6,369 nt of DNA from JBEKYH01 sp049511115 (GTDB lineage Bacteria; Planctomycetota; Phycisphaerae; Tepidisphaerales; Tepidisphaeraceae). This document shows, in pieces, positions 1 to 4,745 of this stretch. Under the pieces are notes generated by a model. That model was not told where the DNA came from. It saw nothing but the letters and a program-made list of their open reading frames with translations, and made no database searches. The stretch spans positions 1 to 6,369 of the forward strand of contig JBEKYH010000308.1 in the NCBI GenBank assembly GCA_049511115.1, in the 5' to 3' direction. Each line of letters opens with the position of its first letter. The first letter of the stretch is position 1. Made by a program: the position numbers and the translations under genes.

Positions 1-1
1 A

Positions 2-658
2 TATAAGTGCCCCAAGTGCGGCCGCGAGATGATCAAACGCCGCGGCCGCTTCGGCGAATTCCTCGGCTGCACCGGTTATTCCGTGAAGAACGCCGACGGC
101 AAGCCAAGCTGCGACGTTATCATCAATCTCGACAAGGAAGGCAAGCCGCTGCCGCAGAAGACGAAGATCGTCACGCCCGTGAAGTGCGAAAAATGCGGCA
201 GCCCGATGATCCTGCGCGACAGCAAGCGCGGCCCGTTCCTTGGCTGCTCGAGCTTTCCCAAGTGCCGGGCCACGCGCCAGGTTGCCAAGTTGGAAGGCGA
301 AAACCTCAAGATCATCGAGCAGTTGATCCCCGCCCTCAAGGAAGGCGGCGAAAAGGCCGCCGAAATGGCCGCGAAACTCAACGGCGGCGTCGCCCCGACC
401 GTCAACGGCAACGGCAAAGCCGGCCCCATCGCCACCGACATCGACTGCGACGAATGCGGCAAGCCCATGGTCATCCGCGAAGGCCGCCGCGGCAAATTCC
501 TCGGTTGCAGCGGCTATCCCAAATGCCGCAACACCGCCGAAGTCCCCGCGAAATTAGTCGAAGAACTGGCCGCCAATGCCAACGGCAACGGCAAGGCCGC
601 CAACCACGCTGAGAAGGAAGTCGCACCACTGCCGGAAGATGTGCCGGTGGAGGAGTGA
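2..658 (+). CDS. topA: DNA topoisomerase I, C-terminal zinc-ribbon region (5' partial)
   Basis: This is the 3' end of a type IA topoisomerase gene; the start and the catalytic core lie left of the window. Topoisomerase I relaxes negative supercoils, and its C-terminal zinc ribbons bind single-stranded DNA and contact RNA polymerase in well-studied family members. Three C4 fingers are visible, each with CxxC, then a basic stretch ending F-L-G-C, then a last Cys. The Cys codons are at 8/17/68/110, 185/194/245/263 and 446/455/506/524. Finger 1 is unusual: 13 residues separate its third and fourth Cys, against five in fingers 2 and 3. Fingers 2 and 3 are separated by a helical stretch and a low-complexity Asn/Gly linker, and the NGNGKA string recurs in the acidic-ended tail. 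The reading frame is open to the window edge. The family call is firm because three zf-C4_Topoisom-like units in a row are diagnostic. The preceding domains cannot be checked. Confidence 0.93.
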   Translation, partial: YKCPKCGREMIKRRGRFGEFLGCTGYSVKNADGKPSCDVIINLDKEGKPLPQKTKIVTPVKCEKCGSPMILRDSKRGPFLGCSSFPKCRATRQVAKLEGENLKIIEQLIPALKEGGEKAAEMAAKLNGGVAPTVNGNGKAGPIATDIDCDECGKPMVIREGRRGKFLGCSGYPKCRNTAEVPAKLVEELAANANGNGKAANHAEKEVAPLPEDVPVEE

Positions 659-727
659 TTCCGCGGGCAAGATACGGGATCAATTTGCAAGTTCAGGGTT
701 GGCGTTCTTCGCGTCTCATTGAAGAGC

Positions 728-747
728 TATAATGGTGATCTAAGGAA
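728..747 (+). promoter_or_regulatory. -10 box and ribosome binding site of the antitoxin gene
   Basis: A perfect TATAAT lies at 728-733, with no good -35 hexamer 16-18 bases upstream (TTCTTC is the best). Transcription would start near 740. AAGGAA at 742-747 is a good Shine-Dalgarno, seven bases before the ATG at 755. The in-frame TTG at 719 lies upstream of the predicted transcript start, so it is unlikely to be used. The weak -35 may mean an activator or an autoregulated operon, as is common for toxin-antitoxin pairs; that part is inference. Confidence 0.6.
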
Positions 748-754
748 TCTGTCT

Positions 755-988
755 ATGAGCAGCACTGAACTCGAAAAACGCCTCACGGCCGTCGAGCGGG
801 GGCTTGCTCATTTGACAAATAAACTGGACGCTGCGCCGGCGTCCCAGGACATGAACGGCTGGATCGACCAAATCCACGGCACCTTTCAGAATGACGCCTC
901 CTACCGCACTGCCGCGCGACTCGGACGCCAATGGCGCAAATCTCATGGCGCGGGTTCCGTCAAAGCGAATAAAGCCGCTTCTAAATGA
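755..988 (+). CDS. VapB-like antitoxin (small coiled-coil protein) of a PIN-toxin pair
   Basis: A 77-residue protein starts at ATG 755, chosen for the AAGGAA seven bases upstream and the TATAAT box at 728-733. Residues 1-28 form a heptad-like amphipathic helix (SSTELEKRLTAVERGLAHL...), expected to be a coiled coil. The middle has a W-x-x-x-I-x-G-T-F-x-x-D-x-x-Y pattern followed by an LGRQWR motif, and the tail is Lys/Ala-rich. I recall this helix plus IxGxFxxDxxYxxAxxLGRxxR layout in small proteins encoded just before VapC-like PIN toxins. The stop overlaps the toxin start (ATGA, 985-988), the classic coupled antitoxin-toxin arrangement. Its expected job is to bind and neutralise the toxin, and perhaps to repress the operon. 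No AbrB, RHH or Phd DNA-binding fold is evident. The gene is intact while its partner is broken, so it may now be an orphan antitoxin. Confidence 0.72.
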   Translation: MSSTELEKRLTAVERGLAHLTNKLDAAPASQDMNGWIDQIHGTFQNDASYRTAARLGRQWRKSHGAGSVKANKAASK

Positions 989-1415
989 TCATCCTCGACA
1001 CGGACGTGTTTAGCTTGATGGAGCTGCCTGACTCCGCGGAGTACGCGCGCCTCGATCTCGAATAGCGCAACTCGATCCTCCACAGCCCGTCGCCACAACT
1101 GTGATTACTTATGAAGAACAGTGCCGGGGCCGTCTGGCCGCGGTCGGCAGTGCCCGCACGGAACGCCGTCTAGTGGAGGCTTATTCCCACCTCCGGCAGC
1201 ACATCCTGAATTATCGCCAGATTCCGGTGGTTCAATTCGACGATGCCGCCGCCGCAACAGCCATTGCGCTTCAGCGATCCAAACTGCGACTCGGTACGAT
1301 GGATCTTCGCATCGCGGCCATCGCCCTAACACATCAGGCCCTGCTTCTTTCGCGAAATCTACGCGACTTCCAGAGAATTCCCGATCTGCGCGTTGAGGAT
1401 TGGACCAAGCCGTAA
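985..1415 (+). pseudogene. vapC: VapC-like PIN-domain toxin, interrupted by a one-base frameshift
   Basis: VapC toxins are metal-dependent PIN-domain RNases that cut tRNA or rRNA. Translation from ATG 985 gives MIILDTDVFSLMELPDSAEY and stops at TAG 1063-1065 after 26 codons. The family continues in the next frame: directly adjoining sequence reads IAQLDPPQPVATTVITYEEQ and runs to TAA 1413-1415. Adding one A to the AA at 1061-1062 joins the two parts without a gap into 143 residues, a normal VapC length. In the repaired protein the PIN acidic residues are present: Asp5 and Asp7, Glu44/45 (TYEE), Asp107 (GTMDLRIAA) and Asp128 (SRNLRDF). The second part alone (from GTG 1101, 104 residues) lacks the first active-site Asp and should be inactive. 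The rest of the frame shows no further damage, so this is either a very recent mutation or a sequencing/assembly error in an A run. The ATGA overlap with the antitoxin gives the start. Confidence 0.85.
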
Positions 1416-1486
1416 TTCGCAACCGCGTACCCGAAGCGAAGAAAGAGGCCCGATAACCGATTCCCCCTACCTCCGACGTTTGCATT

Positions 1487-1540
1487 TTGTCACTTTTTTC
1501 TGTTATTTTATCGTTCCTTGCCGATGTCACCCGGTGGGGG
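1487..1540 (+). promoter_or_regulatory. Candidate promoter and Shine-Dalgarno of the GNAT gene
   Basis: TTGTCA (1487-1492) and TATCGT (1509-1514), 16 bases apart, make a modest sigma-70-like promoter within an AT-rich patch that stands out from its GC-rich surroundings. The purine run GGTGGGGG at 1533-1540 ends three bases before the ATG at 1544. It is G-rich rather than a textbook GGAGG, so initiation may be only moderate. Confidence 0.4.
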
Positions 1541-1543
1541 CTT

Positions 1544-1954
1544 ATGAAACTATTCACCCGCACACAGCCTGCTCCGCGACTCTCCCTCGATGGCGTTCCG
1601 GATTTTCTCGCCGAACTGGCCGAGATCGCACCGCTGCACGCGCACCAGACGCATCGCTTCCCCAGCCCCTGCGGCGCCTGCCGCGGGTTCGTGCAATTCG
1701 GCCATTGCCCCGCCGGTCTAGTGACCGTTCATCGCATCTGGACGCTTGCCCCCGGCCAGGGTCACGGCTCGGCCATGCTCCAAACGATCTGCGGCCTCGC
1801 CGATCGGCATGGCATCCACATTCACCTCAAGGCCCTGCCATTTGGGAATAAGCCTTACCCCCTCACGCGCGATGGGCTGCTTGATTGGTATCGCCGCCAC
1901 GGATTTGAGGGGACGCACAAGAAGCTGATCCGCACGCCCCGCCGCGCTGCGTGA
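1544..1954 (+). CDS. GNAT-family N-acetyltransferase-like protein
   Basis: A protein of 136 residues. The central part (about 60-79) reads V-x-V-H-R-I-W-T-L-A-P-G-Q-G-H-G-S-A-M-L, which fits GNAT motif A: a beta strand, the Q/R-x-x-G-x-G/A pyrophosphate loop that binds acetyl-CoA (GQGHGS, 71-76), then a helix. The C-terminal LLDWYRRHGFEG (112-123) matches the helix and loop of motif B, where a conserved Tyr often acts as general acid. The family moves an acetyl group from acetyl-CoA to an amine; the substrate here cannot be told. ATG 1544 is preferred over an in-frame TTG at 1487, because it has a purine-rich site upstream and the extra residues would fall on the promoter-like patch. A Cys cluster at 43, 46 and 55 (CGAC...C) is unusual for the family. 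The stop is four bases from the stop of the convergent WD40 gene, leaving no room for a separate terminator. Confidence 0.65.
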   Translation: MKLFTRTQPAPRLSLDGVPDFLAELAEIAPLHAHQTHRFPSPCGACRGFVQFGHCPAGLVTVHRIWTLAPGQGHGSAMLQTICGLADRHGIHIHLKALPFGNKPYPLTRDGLLDWYRRHGFEGTHKKLIRTPRRAA

Positions 1955-1958
1955 AGCG

Positions 1959-2951
1959 TTAGGGCGCGGCTGGACGTGTCTGGGCGCCGGCTCCGGAAAG
2001 AACCCACACCTTCAGCGTCTTGTCATCCGAGCCGGAGATTGCGGTCTTCCCATCGGGCGAGATTGCCACGCTGTTGACGCAGTCGTCGTGGCCGGTGAAG
2101 GTGCGAATCACTTTTCCGCTGGCCACGTCCCACAGCTTCAAAGTGCCGTCATCGCTCCCCGAAAGGGCGGTTTTGCCGTCAGGGGAAAAAACGGCGCACT
2201 CGACAACATCGGTGTGCCCGTTGAACGTGCGGATTTCCTGACCGCTGTTCACGTCCCACAGCTTCATGGTCTTATCGTCGCTGGCCGACAGCACGGTATT
2301 GCCGTCCGGCGAGAACGCCACGCTCTCAACTGAATCGGTATGGCCCGTGAACTCGTGCAGTTCCGCCCCGGACGCGACATCCCAGCGGATCATCGTTTTG
2401 TCGTCGCTCCCCGACATTGCAATCGTTCCGTCGGGTGAAAAGGCCACGCAATTGACCGCTTCGTCGTGACCTGGGTAGGTGCGAATCTCGTCTCCGGTGG
2501 CCACATCCCATAGCTTGAGCGTATTGTCGTCGCTGCCCGACAACACCGTTTTCCCGTCGGGCGAGAATGCCACGCAATTCACCGAATCATCGTGGCCTTT
2601 GAACGTGCGGATTGTCTGGCCGGTGGCAACGTCCCACAGCCGCAGCGTGTTGTCGTCGCTGGCCGAAATTACGGTCTTGCCATCAGGAGAAAATGCCACG
2701 CCGTTCACCGAATCGTCGTGCCCGGTGAACGCGCGAATCTCCCGGCCGCTGGCGACATCCCACAGCTTGAGGGTGTTGTCATCGCTGCCGGAGAGCGCGG
2801 TCTTCCCATCGGGAGAAAACGCAACGCTATTCACACAATCGTCATGGGTGAACGCCGGTTGCGTTGCCGGAGTCGTCTGGGCCAACACCGTGGGGACAAC
2901 CGCGAAAAAAATGCAGACGAGATTGAGGAATCCCGCCCGCTGCGTGAGCAT
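1959..2951 (-). CDS. Secreted seven-bladed WD40 beta-propeller protein
   Basis: Read from ATG 2951 this is 330 residues; a GTG one codon upstream (2954) is also in frame, but the promoter position favours the ATG. A signal peptide is clear: Gln-Arg, a hydrophobic core (FLNLVCIFFAVVPTV) and a likely Ala-Gln cut in VLAQTTPA. The mature protein should act outside the cytoplasmic membrane. After a short Pro/Thr linker come seven WD40 units of exactly 42 residues, each with V-x-x-V-A-F-S-P-D-G-K, a GSDDxTLKLWDV segment and a TGH/NGH end, then a short Ala/Pro tail. Seven units are enough for one closed propeller. There is no kinase, protease or cytochrome domain, so it is probably a protein-binding scaffold with unknown partner. 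Unit 1 lacks the Gly of the GH pair (FTHDD), and unit 7 breaks off after KVW, consistent with the first and last units being joined in the ring. Its neighbour PadR is divergent. Confidence 0.9.
   Translation of the reverse strand: MLTQRAGFLNLVCIFFAVVPTVLAQTTPATQPAFTHDDCVNSVAFSPDGKTALSGSDDNTLKLWDVASGREIRAFTGHDDSVNGVAFSPDGKTVISASDDNTLRLWDVATGQTIRTFKGHDDSVNCVAFSPDGKTVLSGSDDNTLKLWDVATGDEIRTYPGHDEAVNCVAFSPDGTIAMSGSDDKTMIRWDVASGAELHEFTGHTDSVESVAFSPDGNTVLSASDDKTMKLWDVNSGQEIRTFNGHTDVVECAVFSPDGKTALSGSDDGTLKLWDVASGKVIRTFTGHDDCVNSVAISPDGKTAISGSDDKTLKVWVLSGAGAQTRPAAP
1962..2843 (-). repeat. Seven tandem 126-bp units encoding WD40 blades
   Basis: In coding order the units lie at 2843-2718, 2717-2592, 2591-2466, 2465-2340, 2339-2214, 2213-2088 and 2087-1962. 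All are 126 bp with no insertions or deletions; the last includes the tail. By hand count, units 2 and 3 share 34 of 42 residues and units 1 and 6 share 32 of 42. At DNA level, synonymous positions differ widely: the codons for the shared SPDGK read differently in units 1, 2 and 3. The array is therefore conserved at protein level rather than freshly copied. Confidence 0.9.
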
Positions 2952-2957
2952 CACCGG

Positions 2958-2986
2958 ATTTTACCGGGGCCGCCGGTGAGCGGCAA
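2958..2986 (-). promoter_or_regulatory. Sigma-70-type promoter of the WD40 gene
   Basis: On the minus strand TTGCCG (2986-2981) is followed 17 bases later by TAAAAT (2963-2958), which matches the -10 consensus at five of six positions. Only six bases separate the -10 box from ATG 2951, so the transcript would start at or next to the start codon. No Shine-Dalgarno is visible. This points to a leaderless mRNA and favours the ATG over the GTG at 2954. Confidence 0.6.
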
Positions 2987-3035
2987 ACGCACGAAGACAA
3001 TCCGTGGCGCCGAATTGGTCCAGCGGAAAAAATCA

Positions 3036-3064
3036 TTGACATCAATTCCCAGTCTGTCTATTAT
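3036..3064 (+). promoter_or_regulatory. Near-consensus sigma-70 promoter of the PadR operon with candidate operator
   Basis: TTGACA (3036-3041, perfect) and TATTAT (3059-3064, five of six) are 17 bases apart, the best promoter in the window. Seven bases follow before ATG 3072, so the mRNA should be leaderless or nearly so; no Shine-Dalgarno is present. An inverted repeat, TTGACA-N13-TGTCTA (3036-3041 and 3055-3060), covers the -35 box and touches the -10 box. It is placed as a repressor operator would be, and autoregulation by PadR is common in the family. The operator assignment is inference. Confidence 0.7.
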
Positions 3065-3071
3065 TAAACCC

Positions 3072-3416
3072 ATGGACGCCATCCACGGCGACAAACTCCG
3101 CGGCCACCTGGAAATGCTTATCCTCGCTTCGCTCGAGCGCGGCGAAGCCCACGGCCTGGAAATCCTGCGCCGCCTCGAGGCGGGCGGGTGCGGCCTTTTG
3201 AAATTGCGCGAAGGTTCCCTTTATCCGGCCCTTTACCGCCTGGAATCCGCCGGCGAAATCGCCGCCGACTGGGAGACCCAGCCCCACGGCCGGCGCGGGG
3301 CGCGCGGCAGAATCTACCGCCTCACGCCCAAAGGAAATCGCAAACTGCAAAAAGGCCGCGGCGAATGGCGTACCTTCGTCACGACGCTGGGAACCCTGCT
3401 TGGAGTGCCGGCATGA
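3072..3416 (+). CDS. PadR-family transcriptional regulator
   Basis: A 114-residue winged-helix protein of the short PadR type, usually a dimeric repressor that lets go of its operator on binding a ligand or on stress. Residues 8-35 (DKLRGHLEMLILASLERGEAHGLEILRRL) are the expected first helices with the MLILASL and HGLEI signature. Residues 48-61 (EGSLYPALYRLESAG) are the recognition helix and PadR hallmark. Residues 73-88 (GRRGARGRIYRLTPKG) form the wing. The short form lacks the long C-terminal dimer domain of PadR/AphA, having only a brief final helix. ATG 3072 is chosen because it begins just after the -10 box and starts the homologous part; the open frame further upstream crosses the promoter and is not gene. 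Its TGA overlaps the ATG of the next gene, so the two are translated together and the membrane protein is the likely regulated target. Confidence 0.92.
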   Translation: MDAIHGDKLRGHLEMLILASLERGEAHGLEILRRLEAGGCGLLKLREGSLYPALYRLESAGEIAADWETQPHGRRGARGRIYRLTPKGNRKLQKGRGEWRTFVTTLGTLLGVPA

Positions 3417-4198
3417 AACAGTCATTCAACGAAATCCGCTTGATGCAAATGCAGGCCGTCGAACGCATCGTGCGCCCCGTCCGCGCTGGACCGGCGCGAA
3501 AACGCAAAATGCGCGAGGAACTGCTGGCCCACCTCACGGTCATCTACGAGGAGGAGCAGGCCCGACTGAATGATCCAGCCGCGGCGGTGCCGGCCGCGGC
3601 GCGGCGATTGGGTCCGCCCGCCGAATTAACACGGGAATTGAACGCATCTTTGCCTTTCCTGGAACGCCAGGCTTACCGCTTTGACCGCTGTTTTGGCTGG
3701 CGGCCTCCCGAATCCGCGGCGCGATTTATGGCGCGCTTCGCGGTCCAGTTGTTCCTGCTCATCGCCGCGTTATCTTGCCTCGACGCCGCCGTATATGTCG
3801 GTCGATGGGGCTGGGACCGCGCTGTCTTGTTCACGGTGCAGCCCATCCTCACCATGGCCGTCGGCTCGCCCACCCTGTTTTTACTCGGCCTCCTGTATTT
3901 CAAGATGCGCGACTCCATCTGGGGCGCGTTCGGCAGCCGTCAATCGACCCCGCTCGCCGCGTTGCTTTGCATTCCCTTTGCTGGCCTCATAACCATTGGC
4001 GGCGTCGCCTACATGGCGATTTCGACATCAGATTGGAACCTGGCTTTGGAAAGCATTTCCCCCTGGCTCGGGCTGGGCATCCTCACGGCGGGTGAATGCT
4101 TTTTACTGGCCTGGTTTTATGGCCGCACCGAAATCGCCGACGCCGTCTGGGCGTGTCTGGATATTGAGCCTTCGGACCCGCAGGTGGCGGGGGATTGA
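3413..4198 (+). CDS. PadR-operon membrane protein, four predicted TM helices
   Basis: A 261-residue protein whose ATG overlaps the PadR stop (ATGA), with GGAG at 3402-3405 eight bases upstream giving it its own ribosome site. Residues 1-95 are soluble and charged: helices with KMREELLAHLTVIYEEEQAR (33-52), then PAAAVPAAARRLGPPAELTREL. This resembles the N-terminal helical module found on many proteins encoded next to PadR regulators (DUF1700/permease-prefix-like). The clusters after it form four hydrophobic segments at about 107-129, 138-163, 180-203 and 217-236, followed by a short acidic tail. No transporter, ATPase or protease motif is seen, so the molecular job is unknown. It may be a sensor, a membrane-stress protein or a regulatory partner of the ABC/MacB-type permeases that carry the same prefix; such a permease is not in this window. 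The PadR link is firm and the function is not. Confidence 0.8.
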   Translation: MKQSFNEIRLMQMQAVERIVRPVRAGPARKRKMREELLAHLTVIYEEEQARLNDPAAAVPAAARRLGPPAELTRELNASLPFLERQAYRFDRCFGWRPPESAARFMARFAVQLFLLIAALSCLDAAVYVGRWGWDRAVLFTVQPILTMAVGSPTLFLLGLLYFKMRDSIWGAFGSRQSTPLAALLCIPFAGLITIGGVAYMAISTSDWNLALESISPWLGLGILTAGECFLLAWFYGRTEIADAVWACLDIEPSDPQVAGD

Positions 4199-4264
4199 AC
4201 CGTATCTGGTGCCCTGAATGCGGAGTGCGCATTGCCGCGGATGTGCCGGCGCGCCGCCATATGG

Positions 4265-4270
4265 TAGATT
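4265..4270 (+). promoter_or_regulatory. Weak -10-like box before the DUF2442 gene
   Basis: TAGATT, four of six consensus positions, lies six bases before ATG 4277. No convincing -35 hexamer is found at the right distance and no Shine-Dalgarno precedes the ATG. It is listed because its position matches the likely leaderless starts of the WD40 and PadR genes. Confidence 0.3.
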
Positions 4271-4276
4271 AATCTG

Positions 4277-4588
4277 ATGCCGGAACTTTCCCGTTTCTTT
4301 GACATCTACCGTGTCCAATGGTTCAAGATCGAAGCCCCCTATACGCTGCGCGTCGGCTTCGACGATGGTGTCGAGCAGCTCATCGATTTTCGGCCGGTTC
4401 TCGCGGGCCAGTTGTTTGGCCCGCTACGCGACTTGACCGTATTCAATCAAGTGCGGATTGATCCCGAAGTCCACACCCTGGTTTGGCCAAACGGCGCGGA
4501 CTTCGACCCCGCCACTCTCCATGATTGGCCCAAACAGGCGGCCGCGATGGCTGCGCTGGCCAAAACCTGGGACCTCAGCCCCGCCTGA
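4277..4588 (+). CDS. DUF2442 domain protein with DUF4160-like first residues
   Basis: A 103-residue protein. From about residue 13 it follows the DUF2442 pattern: a first strand (VQWFKIEAPYTLRVGFDDG), an acidic/hydrophobic strand (LIDFRPVL), then FGPLRD, F-x-x-V-x-I-D, and the hallmark VWPNGADFDPATLHDW (69-84). DUF2442 proteins are small, of unknown biochemical role, and are very often encoded directly after a DUF4160 protein; the pair has been proposed as toxin-antitoxin-like. Here no DUF4160 gene precedes it, but the first ten residues, MPELSRFFDI, look like the usual beginning of DUF4160 proteins (MPxISRFxGI). An internal deletion that fused the two genes, or a start shared by chance, could explain this. 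No Shine-Dalgarno is seen. The C-terminal 20 residues are an Ala-rich helix (KQAAAMAALAKTWDL). The DUF2442 call is good; any TA role is inference. Confidence 0.82.
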   Translation: MPELSRFFDIYRVQWFKIEAPYTLRVGFDDGVEQLIDFRPVLAGQLFGPLRDLTVFNQVRIDPEVHTLVWPNGADFDPATLHDWPKQAAAMAALAKTWDLSPA

Positions 4589-4593
4589 TCGCC

Positions 4594-4630
4594 TTCCTCC
4601 GCATTTTCTTCCTCAGCGTCTCGGCGTTCA
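4594..4630 (+). repeat. Dispersed repeat, half-element (copy A)
   Basis: Starting five bases after the DUF2442 stop, 4594-4618 is the reverse complement of 6188-6212 with a single mismatch in 25 bases. The match resumes at 4619-4630 against 6168-6179, after an eight-base gap and with a few changes. Copy A has only one arm of the palindrome that copy B has complete. It sits in the gap between the DUF2442 gene and gcvT. Confidence 0.75.
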
Positions 4631-4709
4631 ATCCTCCTGCCGCGCACCAAAAACGTCTCTTTGCCGATTCGTTCCCAATCAAGTACGCCGCATTCCCCGC
4701 TCCCGCGCC

Positions 4710-4738
4710 TTGCAGCCGCGCCAAAGCGCGGATACGTT
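4710..4738 (+). promoter_or_regulatory. Weak candidate promoter of gcvT
   Basis: TTGCAG (4710-4715) and TACGTT (4733-4738) are 17 bases apart, and seven bases separate the -10-like box from ATG 4746. Each hexamer matches only three consensus positions, so alone it is weak. It is kept because spacing and distance to the ATG equal those of the PadR promoter. No Shine-Dalgarno is present before the gcvT start. A second TTGCCG at 4661 lacks a good partner. Confidence 0.25.
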
Positions 4739-4745
4739 CGCGCCC

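Noticed and set aside
719..754. TTG start for the antitoxin, 12 codons upstream
   Set aside because: It lies before the TATAAT box, so would not be in the transcript; ATG 755 has a good ribosome site.
1105..1563. 152-codon minus-strand frame across the toxin gene
   Set aside because: It overlaps the clear VapC coding sequence in antisense, has an unlikely composition and no start signal.
1962..2843. CRISPR-like regular spacing
   Set aside because: The periodicity is 126 bp with no distinct spacers and is fully explained by WD40 coding repeats.
2479..2979. Long plus-strand frames across the WD40 gene (also 2020-2241, 2266-2469)
   Set aside because: They are antisense to the regular 126-bp WD40 repeat and merely repeat the shadow of its codons; they lack ribosome sites and family features.
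2592..3071. Upstream extension of the PadR frame
   Set aside because: The open frame runs antisense to the WD40 gene and through the PadR promoter; the family starts at or near ATG 3072.
4180..4200. tRNA T-arm-like string (reverse complement GTTCAATCCCC)
   Set aside because: The flanking bases do not pair as a T stem or acceptor stem, and the stretch is the coding end of the membrane protein.
4217..4233. Six-base-pair hairpin AATGCG-N5-CGCATT after the membrane protein stop
   Set aside because: Short stem without a following U run, so not supportable as a terminator.
4458..4745. Upstream extension of the gcvT frame
   Set aside because: It overlaps DUF2442 coding sequence and the repeat; GcvT proteins begin at MLxRTPxYD, which is ATG 4746.
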